From Microbacteriaceae bacterium (GTDB taxonomy: Bacteria > Actinomycetota > Actinomycetes > Actinomycetales > Microbacteriaceae), in NCBI GenBank assembly GCA_025463665.1, contig JAODAY010000186.1:1-11730 (forward strand): a stretch of 11,730 nt of DNA, written 5' to 3'. Both the position numbers and the translations under genes were made by a program. Shown piece after piece: positions 1 to 7,816 of this stretch. Position 1 is the stretch's first letter. Each line of letters begins with the position of its first letter. The notes below the pieces were generated by a model. It was not told where the DNA came from and did not search any database. It saw only the letters and a program-made list of their open reading frames with translations.

Positions 1-225
1 GTGCACTTCCACCCGGTCTTTCAACCACTGCGGACTCTCCGGATCGAAATAAATCAACCACCGGTAGCTGCTGCTCGTCTGCGCGAGCACCGACGGCACA
101 CAGTACCGTTCGAACAACTCGACGCGAGTGCGCAACCAGCCTTCCTGCGCCCGAATAAGACTCTCTACGCCGGCTGACGGCAGATTGAATCTCGTAAGCA
201 ACACATGGTCGGCTTCGGCGCTCAT
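1..225 (-). CDS. Putative rhamnosyltransferase-family glycosyltransferase, N-terminal part (runs off left edge)
   Basis: Only the first 75 codons lie in the window; the frame is open to base 1. I translated this from the raw sequence. The protein begins MSAEADHVLLTRFNLPS, followed by a stretch containing GWLRTRVELFERYCVPS and then WLIYFDPESPQWL. This arrangement (LTRFN at the start, then R-ELFE-YC-PS, then W-IYFD-P-SP-WL) is what I recognise as the start of the bacterial 'putative rhamnosyl transferase' family (Pfam Rhamno_transf type), a nucleotide-sugar-dependent glycosyltransferase fold. The ATG at 225 lies 9 bases after the stop of the upstream gene, so the two are probably co-transcribed. 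The GAGGG ribosome-binding sequence sits unusually close to the ATG, partly inside the upstream stop region. The family name is based on sequence similarity; the real donor and acceptor are unknown. It fits the polysaccharide locus. Confidence 0.75.
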   Translation of the reverse strand, partial: MSAEADHVLLTRFNLPSAGVESLIRAQEGWLRTRVELFERYCVPSVLAQTSSSYRWLIYFDPESPQWLKDRVEVH

Positions 226-234
226 TCCCTCAGA

Positions 235-2151
235 CTAGAGCGAAACGCTGTAGACGTGGTGGCTGAACTCCTCGGCGAAATCGTCGGTGAAGGTTCCGTT
301 CGTGACGGGGATCGTGCGGTTCTCGCCAACTACGGTGACTTCGGAGCCCGTAACACCGGCCGGCAGCGTGAAAGTGCGCGCGCCGGGCTGGGTCTCGCCA
401 TCGACCATGGCGAACACATAGGCAGAGCCGTCGTAGGTCTTCAACATGGTGTCGAGACCGGCACCGAACTCGTACTCGTACGACTGGGTGTTGATGACGG
501 GTGCGAGACCGTGGATCTTCTGGTTGATCTCACCCATGGCCGCCACCTGCGCGGCACCGCAGAAGTTCGGAGTCACCTGAGCCTCGCGCGTGACGTTTGC
601 CGACTGGCAGTCGCCAGACAGGCTCTGGTTGAAGTACACGAGTCCGCGAGCTTCGTTGATGACAGAGCTCATTGCTGCACCCTGCACCTCCTCCGGCTTG
701 ATGTAGACCGCAGCCTCGCTCGCACCGGGTCCGCCGTTGAGGTTCTCGACGAACTGCCAGATCGGCTGGAGCTCACCATCGGCGGCATCCCGCTCGCGCA
801 GCATCTGCGCGCTCTTGCCGTACGACGACGCCGTGCGGCAGTTCGAGTCGGCGACGGGGGCGAGGTAGGCCTCGCCGCGGTACGGCTCCCAGTCGCAGAA
901 CGGAACGGTGTACCAGTACATGTCGAGCGAGACGGCGTCGGAGTAGTCGTTGACGTATGCCTCGGCATCAGCGGCAGGCATGTCGGGGCCGACGACAGTC
1001 TGCGTGAAGTTCGTGTAGTTGAAGCGGCCGTTGCCCGCTACCTTGTCTGAGAGCTGCTGCAGGTGTGCGCGGCCGGCGGCGGGTTCGAATCGGCCGTCTA
1101 CTTCGTCGTCGAGGAAGTTGCCGACCCAGTTCGTCGCCTCGCCGGAGAACGTCGAGTTGAGTTCGCTGCCGATCCAGTACACGTCGTTGTCTTCGAAGAG
1201 CTGGTAGTCGGTCTCGGCGGACATACCTATATATGTGTTGATTCCGACCGACTTGTCGTAGGCCGCCTCGGCGTCGCTCGAAATTCCGTTGTACCAAACC
1301 ACGACGGGGAAGAAGGAGGGGTCGTCCCAGTTGGCCGCGTCGGTCTTCGGGAACTTCTTCCAGTAGTCGGATCCACCCTCCCACGGGACGCGGGGGAGGT
1401 CGAGAACGCCGGTACCTGCTCCGGGCGCGGGGGCCGAGAGTGCGGGCGCCTCAACGGGAGCAGCGACGGGCGCGGGAGCGGGCGTGATGGCGGGCGCAGG
1501 CGTCGCGGCTTCGGGCTCGGCGCTGGGGGCCTCGGTCGTGGCATCCGCGGAGAAGACAACGTCGACGTAGTAGTTCGACTGCTTGTAGGTCTCGGTCGGG
1601 AAGGCGCCGTCGCCATAGGCGTAGACGCCGCCGTCTGCCGGCACGGTCAGCGGGCCGGAGGTGCGCGGCTCGCTGAAGCCGCCCTGTTCGGCGGCATACC
1701 GGCCGGTGGGCGCGACGTAGGAGGCCGTGTAGGTTTCGCCGGGCGTGACGACGACGGGTGCCGCGAAGGTGGCCGTCTGCCACCCCGACTCCGTCTCGCC
1801 GGTGTAAGTCGCGGTTGCGATCGCATCGCCGCTGCTGTTCCACAGCGTCGCTACGTGCGAGCCGGTGTTGTTGGGTCCCTTGAAGAACCTGATCCCGGTG
1901 ACGCTCCCCGCGGCGCCACTCGAGAAACGAACGCCGAGTTCGACGGAGGCCGTGTCCGGGTCGGTCATGACCTGCGGTACGGTCGGGCCGCTGAAGATGC
2001 CCTCAGCGCTCGCGGCACTGATGGCGTCGACCTGTATTGCGCCGAGAAGGCCGAGCGCGAGGCCCGTCGCCGCGAGAATCCTGAGTCTCTCTTTCACGGA
2101 TCGTGGCGCGCGCGGAGCGCGCACGTCATGGTTCATTGTCGGATGACTCAT
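235..2151 (-). CDS. Secreted DUF4082 plus TIM-barrel-like protein, probable polysaccharide-active enzyme
   Basis: The protein has 638 residues. Residues 18-48 form a signal peptide: basic RSVKERLR, a hydrophobic ILAATGLALGLLGAI core and a likely cleavage after SAASA. Residues about 52-202 look like a DUF4082 beta-sandwich (GIRFFKG, GWQTATFAAPV, YTASYVAPTGRYA, NYYVDVVF), a domain often attached to secreted carbohydrate-active proteins. A Pro/Ala-rich linker spans about 203-250. Residues about 262-555 resemble a TIM-barrel glycoside hydrolase (FPVVVWYNG, GINTYIGM, WVGNFLDDE, SLDMYWYTVP, PIWQFVENLNG, ARGLVYFN). Residues about 556-638 look like a closing beta-sandwich. Acidic residues at the ends of predicted barrel strands (D348/E350, D410, E469) are candidate catalytic groups, but this is inference. 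There is no LPXTG or C-terminal membrane anchor, so it is probably released or held non-covalently. The open frame extends upstream to 2250, but that extension would place about 50 residues before the hydrophobic core. I chose ATG 2151, which has GTAGGGA upstream; ATG 2135 is the alternative. The substrate is unknown, plausibly the locus's own polymer. Confidence 0.75.
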   Translation of the reverse strand: MSHPTMNHDVRAPRAPRSVKERLRILAATGLALGLLGAIQVDAISAASAEGIFSGPTVPQVMTDPDTASVELGVRFSSGAAGSVTGIRFFKGPNNTGSHVATLWNSSGDAIATATYTGETESGWQTATFAAPVVVTPGETYTASYVAPTGRYAAEQGGFSEPRTSGPLTVPADGGVYAYGDGAFPTETYKQSNYYVDVVFSADATTEAPSAEPEAATPAPAITPAPAPVAAPVEAPALSAPAPGAGTGVLDLPRVPWEGGSDYWKKFPKTDAANWDDPSFFPVVVWYNGISSDAEAAYDKSVGINTYIGMSAETDYQLFEDNDVYWIGSELNSTFSGEATNWVGNFLDDEVDGRFEPAAGRAHLQQLSDKVAGNGRFNYTNFTQTVVGPDMPAADAEAYVNDYSDAVSLDMYWYTVPFCDWEPYRGEAYLAPVADSNCRTASSYGKSAQMLRERDAADGELQPIWQFVENLNGGPGASEAAVYIKPEEVQGAAMSSVINEARGLVYFNQSLSGDCQSANVTREAQVTPNFCGAAQVAAMGEINQKIHGLAPVINTQSYEYEFGAGLDTMLKTYDGSAYVFAMVDGETQPGARTFTLPAGVTGSEVTVVGENRTIPVTNGTFTDDFAEEFSHHVYSVSL

Positions 2152-2300
2152 ATTGCTGGTATTCCCTACGGTTAGTCCCCCCGCTGGCAAATTCTTCAGC
2201 GACGCTACAGCGGCAACTCTCAGGAACCAAAATTTGAGACCAAGTTGCACCGGTGGGGCTTATTAAATCGATAACCGCCGGAAAGAAAGACCTTGCTTAA
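2152..2300. other. 149-base AT-richer intergenic spacer between glycosyltransferase and secreted enzyme genes
   Basis: This is the only large gap in the minus-strand locus, and its base composition is visibly more AT-rich than its surroundings, especially 2225-2312. An imperfect inverted repeat has outer arms at 2250-2256 (CCGGTGG) and 2275-2281 (CCGCCGG) and inner arms TTAT/ATAA at 2260-2263 and 2271-2274. On the minus-strand RNA it has a C-A mismatch and no U-tract, so it is a poor intrinsic terminator. A weak promoter-like pair for the secreted-enzyme gene is TTGCCA (minus strand of 2185-2190), 16 bases, then TAGGGA (minus strand of 2163-2168). That would leave a very short leader. No open frame here looks coding. 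The downstream pair of genes may have its own promoter here or be read through from the operon. Confidence 0.5.
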
Positions 2301-4925
2301 TTAGATTTTTCTGCTTGAGTCGTCCCTTTCCCATGCGGTTGTGGGCGAGGCGAGTGCGGCCGCAACGCGTGACCAGGCCGTGAGCCCGACATATGCGAGA
2401 GCGTCGGCGAGCGTGAGCGGCCCGCGAATAGAACCGGCGAGTTCCCGCGCGGTGCTCCAGGTCGTGGAGGTGCCCCCCGCCTGGGTGTTGCCGCGGCGCT
2501 GACGTGTGAGGATCGCGAGGAGCCCGGCGGTCACCCGTGGGGTGTTCACACGCACCGGCTCTGTTGCGACCACTGACTTCTCGCCTCGGCCGAATGCGGC
2601 GTCGATGAGAAGGTCGTCTGCGGTGAGCGCCAGGAACCGCCCAAAGCGCTCGTGCCCCTCTTCGCTGAGCGCGTAGGCACCCGCGCCCCACAGCGATTTA
2701 CGTGTCGACGGCATGCGGTCGCGGGCCCGGTAGTAGGCCCTGACGAGGGATGATGCGTGCGCCGTGTTGTAGCGGAACGCCGGCCGCGCGGCGAGCGCAT
2801 CGCCTGAAGTGAGCGTGTGGAAGACGGCGGCCACGGCACCCGGATGCGTCTCGATGTCGGCGTCGAGGTACAGCCGCGGCCAGTTCGTCGCGGCGTCGTC
2901 ACCCGCGTTGAGCGCAGCAGCCTTGGAGGGCGTCGCGATTTCGATAACGCGCACCCCGGCGAACTCTCGAGCGACGCTCGCGGTTGCGTCGGTGCATCCG
3001 TTGCAGGCGACAATGATCTCGACACCGTTCTCGGTAGCCAGCGGCGCGATGAGGCGCAGCGTCCTGCCGATGACGGCCTCCTCGTCGTGCGCCGGAATGA
3101 TGATGGTGCCGCCGAGATCCGCGGGAATCTCGGGCCACTCCGTCGCCTGGGGGAGGCGCTCCCACGTCGACCGATCGAGCAGGATGCGCAGCGCGGCCCG
3201 GTGTGCCGGGTCATAGGCGCGCATGATCTCGTGCAGCACCACGGCGGCGTGGAATACCCTGGCGTAGCGACGCGGGTGATGCTTGCGCACGTAGCGCACG
3301 CGGTTCACCGCCATGAGGGCGGCGAGTTCGGTCGACGCACCCGAGCCGCCCTGATCGTGCTGCACGCTCGCGGACGGTTCGTACCAGACCGTGTAGCCGT
3401 GTCCGCGCAGCCGGCGAAAGAAGTCGGTCTCCTCGGAATAGAGGAAGAACTGCGGATCCCACGCCCCCACCGCACGTGCGGCCTCCTGGTGAATGAGGAT
3501 CGCGGCCCCGGTGGCCCACTCGGCGAGATGAGCGTGCTGATAGCCCTCGACGTCGACGTCCTGCTCGGTCGACCAGGTCGGGCGCTGCGGGTAGTGGCTG
3601 CCGAGGAGAGCGTCTCCGACGGCGCGCAGGATTGTCGGCTCATGGCGCAACGAGGGATAGGTCGCGCCCTCCGGGTCGAGGATCTTCGGCACCACCGCGC
3701 CGGCTCCGGATGTCGCGAGCCGCCCCAGCATCGTCACCAGGGCGCCGCGCCTCACGACGAGGTCGGGGTTCAGGATGAGTATCGCGTCTGCCGCGTGCGT
3801 GCGGCTGACGGCGATGTTGATGCCGCCCGCGTATCCGCGATTGCCGGAGGCGTCGATGCTGATGATGTCCGGGTTGGCGGCGAGGATGTCACGAGTCTCG
3901 TCGGTCGAGCCGTTGTCTGCGACGATGACGCGCAGGTTGAGGTCTGCCGTCTCGGCCCGCAGGCTCGCGATGAGTTCGGGCAGGTGACGGGCGCTGTTGA
4001 AGGTGACGATGACGACGGCGATCGATGCCTGTTGCTTCGCGCTCGAGAAGCGCCCACCGAGCTCGCCCGCAATCGGCACGCTTATCGGCGGTGTCGTGCG
4101 CACGAGGGGCCGTCTCGCACCCATCGGCCCACCGCGCCGCACAGCTTGGTAGGCGGGCGGACCGTCCACGAGATACCTCGTGGCCAGGCGTCGGGGTTCG
4201 CGGGCCAGTCGCCACGCCCACTCCATCTTCGCGTCGACCACCAGGCGTGGGGCGCGCTCGATGCGATTGGCGAGAAAGTCGACGACCGCTCCAAAGGCGA
4301 GCAGCACTCTCGCGCCGGTCGCCTCGCCGTGCTCCGCGATCCACAGTTCCTGCCGTGGTTTGCCGAGGCAGACGACGAGGATGTCGGTGTCCGCCTCAGC
4401 GATCGCGAGCGCCTGGGCGTGTGCGACCTCGTGCTCGCTGAGCTCATCTCGAGACGGTGCCCAGAGCCCGGCGATGCGCAACCGGGGGTGGCCGCGACCC
4501 ACCGTGGCGCGCAGCGCCGCATGGGTCTCTTCGTTGCCGCCCATGATTCCCACGCTCAGACCGTCGAGTTCGGCGTTGGCCAGGATGTCTTCGATGAGGT
4601 CGCTGCCGGCGAGGCGCGGCCAGTGGGTTCCCGTCATCCGTTCGGCCTGGGTGGCCAGGGGGGCCCCATCGATGAGGTTCAGCCACTCGATTCCGTCCTC
4701 CACGGTCGTCGGCAGCTCGCCGATCGTGCCGTACCACCTCGAGCCGGCACCGAAGTGGTGAACGTGGTCGAGGTTCACGGAAACGACCGCGAGGGGGTTG
4801 CCGTCGACCGAGGTCGCCCGCTGCCGGATGGCGTCGATCGCCTCGTCGTGCAGGCGCAGGTCGAGCGGGCAGCCTCCGATGTTGACGCGCTCGACGGGCT
4901 GGGCGTAGGTCTCAACGGCGGTCAT
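2301..4925 (-). CDS. Trifunctional glycosyltransferase: TagA/WecG domain fused to two GT2 domains
   Basis: The protein has 874 residues and three glycosyltransferase modules. Module 1 (about 12-255) is of the WecG/TagA/CpsF type: EDGIEW (76-81), which places an Asp where the TagA catalytic Asp lies, ERMTG (95-99), VVCLGKPRQELW (184-195), FGAVVDFLANRIERAP (211-226) and EWAWRLAREPRRLATRY (235-251). Family members add an N-acetylhexosamine to a lipid-linked sugar at the membrane face. Module 2 (about 302-575) is a GT2 of the rhamnosyl/galactofuranosyl-like type: VVIVTFNSA, VADNGSTDET, RGYAGGIN, LNPDL at 385-389 as the DxD-like site, and EETDFFRRLR. Module 3 (about 606-800) is a second, distinct GT2: IIIPAHDEEAVIG, VACNGCTD, LYLDADIE and LWGAGAYALS. 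ATG 4925 overlaps the upstream stop as ATGA; a 26-codon upstream extension lies inside that gene and has no support. TagA proteins are usually about 250 residues, so the length reflects fusion. The sequence is continuous, with no frameshift. Donor sugars are unknown. Confidence 0.9.
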   Translation of the reverse strand: MTAVETYAQPVERVNIGGCPLDLRLHDEAIDAIRQRATSVDGNPLAVVSVNLDHVHHFGAGSRWYGTIGELPTTVEDGIEWLNLIDGAPLATQAERMTGTHWPRLAGSDLIEDILANAELDGLSVGIMGGNEETHAALRATVGRGHPRLRIAGLWAPSRDELSEHEVAHAQALAIAEADTDILVVCLGKPRQELWIAEHGEATGARVLLAFGAVVDFLANRIERAPRLVVDAKMEWAWRLAREPRRLATRYLVDGPPAYQAVRRGGPMGARRPLVRTTPPISVPIAGELGGRFSSAKQQASIAVVIVTFNSARHLPELIASLRAETADLNLRVIVADNGSTDETRDILAANPDIISIDASGNRGYAGGINIAVSRTHAADAILILNPDLVVRRGALVTMLGRLATSGAGAVVPKILDPEGATYPSLRHEPTILRAVGDALLGSHYPQRPTWSTEQDVDVEGYQHAHLAEWATGAAILIHQEAARAVGAWDPQFFLYSEETDFFRRLRGHGYTVWYEPSASVQHDQGGSGASTELAALMAVNRVRYVRKHHPRRYARVFHAAVVLHEIMRAYDPAHRAALRILLDRSTWERLPQATEWPEIPADLGGTIIIPAHDEEAVIGRTLRLIAPLATENGVEIIVACNGCTDATASVAREFAGVRVIEIATPSKAAALNAGDDAATNWPRLYLDADIETHPGAVAAVFHTLTSGDALAARPAFRYNTAHASSLVRAYYRARDRMPSTRKSLWGAGAYALSEEGHERFGRFLALTADDLLIDAAFGRGEKSVVATEPVRVNTPRVTAGLLAILTRQRRGNTQAGGTSTTWSTARELAGSIRGPLTLADALAYVGLTAWSRVAAALASPTTAWERDDSSRKI

Positions 4926-5932
4926 GGCCGAACCACCGTGGGCGATGACGCGTGTTCGATGAAGATTTCGGATGCCGCAGAGCCGTCGGCCGCGATGGAC
5001 CACACGTCGCTGTCGCCGACCGCACCAGTGCGGGCAACGGCGTAGAGCAACGTGGAGTCATCGAGCCACTCCACTTGGTCGTCGATGTTTCTGGTGTCGG
5101 GAAGCACCGTTTCATCTCCTTTCGTGAGGTCGAGCACCGCGACGGACCAGTAGGCCGCCGCGCCGTTCGACACGTTTTTCTTGTACGCGATTCGGGTGCC
5201 GTCGGGGGAAACCGACGGGCACTCCGCTGTTTGCCGAACACTGATGAGAGTGCGCGCCGCTAGGTCGCCGCGCACAAGCCAGGTCTGGCCGCCGGTGGCG
5301 GCGGTCGCGTAGAAGCTGTTGTCGTCATCGGTGAACGTGACGCCCCAAAAATTGCGGTCCACGTTCGATTCCTCCTGGCCGTCGATCAGCAGGGTGAAGG
5401 ATTCGAGATTGCCGTGGTCGGTGCCGTCGACACCGATGATCTGGGTCGCGGTCGAGAATCCGATGGTGGCGTATGCCTCGCCCGTGACGAAGGACGTGAA
5501 CCCGAGCTGGCTGCCATCAGGCGCGATGCGCGCCCGACTGGGGATGCCGGGAAGCGGCCAGGACTCGACGACCGTGCCGTCGCCGTCGATGAGGCTGGCG
5601 CTGAAGGTCGTGAGGATGCCGCGGTCGATTCTGAGGCAGAGCAGGGAGTCCGCCGCCGCCGCCACCCGGTCGCACGGCACGCCGGTCATATCGCGCGTCG
5701 TCGTTGGTTGCTCCGCGGGCACGCTCGCGACGAGGCCGTAACCCGAGCCGGCGTCGGTGTTGCGGAACACCACGCGCGCGTCGTCGTCGTGGCTGACCGT
5801 GGCAGGGAGGGCGCTGGCCGCTGACCGGTTGCCCAGGGAGCCGACGATCGCGGTGATGCAGTACGCGGCGGCGCCGCCAAGCAGAAGCACGGTGGCAAGC
5901 ACCGCGGCAATGGCCCGCATCCGCCCGTTCAT
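4922..5932 (-). CDS. Membrane-anchored TolB/WD40-like beta-propeller protein
   Basis: The protein has 336 residues. An N-terminal hydrophobic segment (about 6-31, after MNGRMR) is an uncleaved signal anchor or signal peptide that exports the rest. The exported part has repeated beta-strand units with the TolB/PD40-like signature, clearest at ARIAPDGSQLGFTSF (134-148), ECPSVSPDGTRIAYKK (237-252) and DDQVEWLDDSTLLYA (284-298), which suggests a small beta-propeller. Cys87 and Cys99 could form a disulfide. Propellers of this kind usually bind protein or glycan; nothing here indicates an enzyme active site. Start ATG 5932 overlaps the MFS stop as ATGA, and its own stop overlaps the next start in the same way, so translation is coupled on both sides. 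The same frame stays open upstream to 6511 inside the MFS gene, but that part is Arg-rich shadow sequence. A scaffold or accessory role in glycan assembly or export is inference. Confidence 0.8.
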   Translation of the reverse strand: MNGRMRAIAAVLATVLLLGGAAAYCITAIVGSLGNRSAASALPATVSHDDDARVVFRNTDAGSGYGLVASVPAEQPTTTRDMTGVPCDRVAAAADSLLCLRIDRGILTTFSASLIDGDGTVVESWPLPGIPSRARIAPDGSQLGFTSFVTGEAYATIGFSTATQIIGVDGTDHGNLESFTLLIDGQEESNVDRNFWGVTFTDDDNSFYATAATGGQTWLVRGDLAARTLISVRQTAECPSVSPDGTRIAYKKNVSNGAAAYWSVAVLDLTKGDETVLPDTRNIDDQVEWLDDSTLLYAVARTGAVGDSDVWSIAADGSAASEIFIEHASSPTVVRP

Positions 5933-7179
5933 GTCGTGGCCTTCGCGGTGACCAGCGGCCCCACGAGCACGAGCATGAGCGGGATCGCAATGGCAAGCGC
6001 TATGGCGACGATGATGACGGCGGCCTCGCGGCCCGCCGCGAACCACAGAAAGCCGAAGCTCGTCGCGCCGATCAGCCGGCCGACCGCGACCACGGTCTGG
6101 GCTGCCGCGATGCCGCTTGCGGTGTTTCCGGCGGGCGCGAATTCGCCGGCGAGGGCGGCGAGCACCCCGTCGGTCGCCGCATAGAACGCGCCGAGCAGCA
6201 GCAGGCATGCGACGGTGATGACGATGCCGCCGACGGGCAGGGCGGCGAAGGCGTAGGCGCCGAGTAGCGCGACGTGCCCGACGACGAAGACCCTGGCGCG
6301 TCCGAGGCGGTCGGCGAGCCGCCCGAGGGGCATTGCGAAGAGGAAGAAGGCGACGTTGGTTCCGACGTAGAGCAGCGGGAACCACTGCGCGGCGAACGAG
6401 CTGCGGTCCTGCAGAACGAGATAGATGAAGCCGTCCCCGACGGTGAGCACGGCGAGCATGCCGGCGGCGAGCATGAGGCGGCGCAGTCGCGGTTCGGCCA
6501 GGTTGCGCCATCGGAAGGGCGCGCGGGGTTCGCCGCGGGAGACCCGCTCGGCGCGGGGGTGGCGTGCGGGTACGAGCAGGGCGAGCAGCACCACCCCGAG
6601 AACGGCGAAGCAGAGCGAGACAACGAAGACGACCTCGTAGCCGGTGGGGAGGACGGAGAGGATGACGAAAGCGAGCAGGGGTCCGGCCGCGGCGCCGATG
6701 GTGTCGAGCGTGCGGTGCACCCCGAATGACCGGGCGAGATTGCTGTCGTCGGATGCCGCGGTGATGAGGGCATCCCTGGGCGCCGTGCGCACCCCCTTGC
6801 CGAGCCGGTCAACGGTGATCACCCCGACCACCGCCGCGAATCCGCTCGCGATGAGCAGCCAGACCTTGGCCAGCGCCGAGACGCCGTAGCCGAAGACCGC
6901 GATCCACTTGGGCTGGTCGGAGCGGTCGGAGGCCCAGCCGCCGCCGATGCGCACGATGGCGCTGACCCCCTGGTAGAGGCCGTCGATGAATCCGAACGCG
7001 ATGGTCGAGAGGCCGAGCGCCCCGGTGATGTAGAGCGGCAGGATCGATGCGACGGATTCGGACGAGACATCCGTCAACAAGCTGACGACGCCCAGGATGA
7101 CGACCGTCGATGAGACTCGTGACACGGGGCTCGCGCTCGCCGGAGCGGCGACGCGCTTACGGTCGAAGGAGATGTACAC
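5929..7179 (-). CDS. Major facilitator superfamily transporter
   Basis: The protein has 416 residues and is hydrophobic throughout, with about 12 predicted membrane segments in two halves separated by a charged loop near 207-228 (PARHPRAERVSRGEPRAP). Recognisable MFS elements include the loop 2-3 motif GGGWASDRSDQPK, the DRLGKGVRTAPRDALI signature after segment 4 seen in a subgroup of bacterial MFS proteins, and GRLADRLGRAR in the second half as the repeat of the loop motif. The substrate cannot be told from sequence. The start is GTG at 7179, 19 bases after the upstream stop, with only a weak ribosome-binding sequence; no ATG is available nearby. Its 3' end overlaps the propeller gene by 4 bases. 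MFS proteins are not standard flippases for polyprenyl-linked glycans, so its position within the operon is notable. It might move a precursor, a modifying group or an inhibitor. Confidence 0.88.
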   Translation of the reverse strand: MYISFDRKRVAAPASASPVSRVSSTVVILGVVSLLTDVSSESVASILPLYITGALGLSTIAFGFIDGLYQGVSAIVRIGGGWASDRSDQPKWIAVFGYGVSALAKVWLLIASGFAAVVGVITVDRLGKGVRTAPRDALITAASDDSNLARSFGVHRTLDTIGAAAGPLLAFVILSVLPTGYEVVFVVSLCFAVLGVVLLALLVPARHPRAERVSRGEPRAPFRWRNLAEPRLRRLMLAAGMLAVLTVGDGFIYLVLQDRSSFAAQWFPLLYVGTNVAFFLFAMPLGRLADRLGRARVFVVGHVALLGAYAFAALPVGGIVITVACLLLLGAFYAATDGVLAALAGEFAPAGNTASGIAAAQTVVAVGRLIGATSFGFLWFAAGREAAVIIVAIALAIAIPLMLVLVGPLVTAKATT

Positions 7180-7198
7180 GAGTGTCGGATCCGTCGAC

Positions 7199-7816
7199 TC
7201 AGCTTGCCGTCACCAGTACGGCGAAGACCGAGTACCGGCAGGATCCGTCGGGCAGGGGGGTGAGCGTGAGGGTGACGTTGTCGTTGCCGCGCGTGAATGA
7301 CACCGAGTCGGCCTTGGCCGCCGCGTCGAGAGTGGTCGATGCGAGCCCGCCCTTCGCGAGCTCGGTCTGGTAGAACGCCTCGACCTGCGCGCAGTTCGCG
7401 CTCACGGTTGCGTCCAAGGTGCCCTGCACGATGGGGCCGCTCGCAGTGACGGTCGAGGTTGTGATTCGTGAGGCCGCGAACACCGGGATCACGGACGGGA
7501 ACCCGCGCACGAGTACTCCCGCCGCCAGAGCGGGGGCGGGCGGGTCGCCCTCCAGCACCGGCTCGAGCGGTTGCGCGGGCGGCGTGGTGGGTGCGGCGCC
7601 GGACCCGTCGCGTGGCACCTCCATGGGGATGATCTCGAGCGGGTCCGGCATGTCGATAAGGGGCGAAACGGCGGAACCGGCCGCCCCCGTCTCGTTTCCG
7701 ACGGCCGCCCGGGGAGGGGAGGAGAAGGTGAGCGCGGCAGCGCTCAGGACGACGATGGAGGCCACCGCCCCGACGAGTGCCGCCCTCGACCGTTGTCCAG
7801 CTCGCGTAGTACTCAT
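7199..7816 (-). CDS. Membrane-anchored secreted protein of unknown function
   Basis: The protein has 205 residues. A basic N-terminus (TTRAGQRSR) is followed by one hydrophobic segment at about 12-32 (ALVGAVASIVVLSAAALTF), consistent with a signal anchor or signal peptide. A Pro/Ala-rich low-complexity stretch follows (about 60-100, with PTTPPAQPLEPV and DPPAPALAAG), then a compact C-terminal domain of about 100 residues (VFAASRITTSTVTASGP, ATVSANCAQVEAFYQTELAKGG, SVSFTRGNDNVTLTLTPLPDGSCRYSVF). Cys142 and Cys193 are placed to form a disulfide, fitting an extracellular location. The pattern of helix (AQVEAFYQTELAKGG) plus beta-strands recalls small lipoprotein-like domains, but I do not recognise a family. 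Start ATG 7816 overlaps the acetyltransferase stop as ATGA, so the gene is translationally coupled within the operon. The long upstream open frame to 8290 is shadow. Confidence 0.8.
   Translation of the reverse strand: MSTTRAGQRSRAALVGAVASIVVLSAAALTFSSPPRAAVGNETGAAGSAVSPLIDMPDPLEIIPMEVPRDGSGAAPTTPPAQPLEPVLEGDPPAPALAAGVLVRGFPSVIPVFAASRITTSTVTASGPIVQGTLDATVSANCAQVEAFYQTELAKGGLASTTLDAAAKADSVSFTRGNDNVTLTLTPLPDGSCRYSVFAVLVTAS

Noticed and set aside
1063..2175. 370-codon plus-strand open frame opposite the DUF4082 protein
   Set aside because: Gly/Arg-rich antisense shadow without motifs; the minus strand encodes a signal peptide and domains.
2161..2182. Possible second copy of the 10125-10138 operator (minus strand GGGGGACTAACCGTAGGG)
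   Set aside because: Only short G/C runs and a CTA/TAG pair are shared; it is not a dyad of the same form, so I do not call it the same site.
2817..5045. 742-codon plus-strand open frame opposite the trifunctional glycosyltransferase
   Set aside because: It is antisense to a gene with clear domain motifs; its translation is rich in Arg, Gly, Val and Asp with no recognisable domain, as expected for shadow frames in GC-rich DNA.
5933..6511. N-terminal extension of the propeller protein to give 529 residues
   Set aside because: The extension lies wholly inside the MFS gene in another frame, is Arg/Pro-rich, and would bury the signal-anchor segment; the ATGA overlap at 5932 is the better start.
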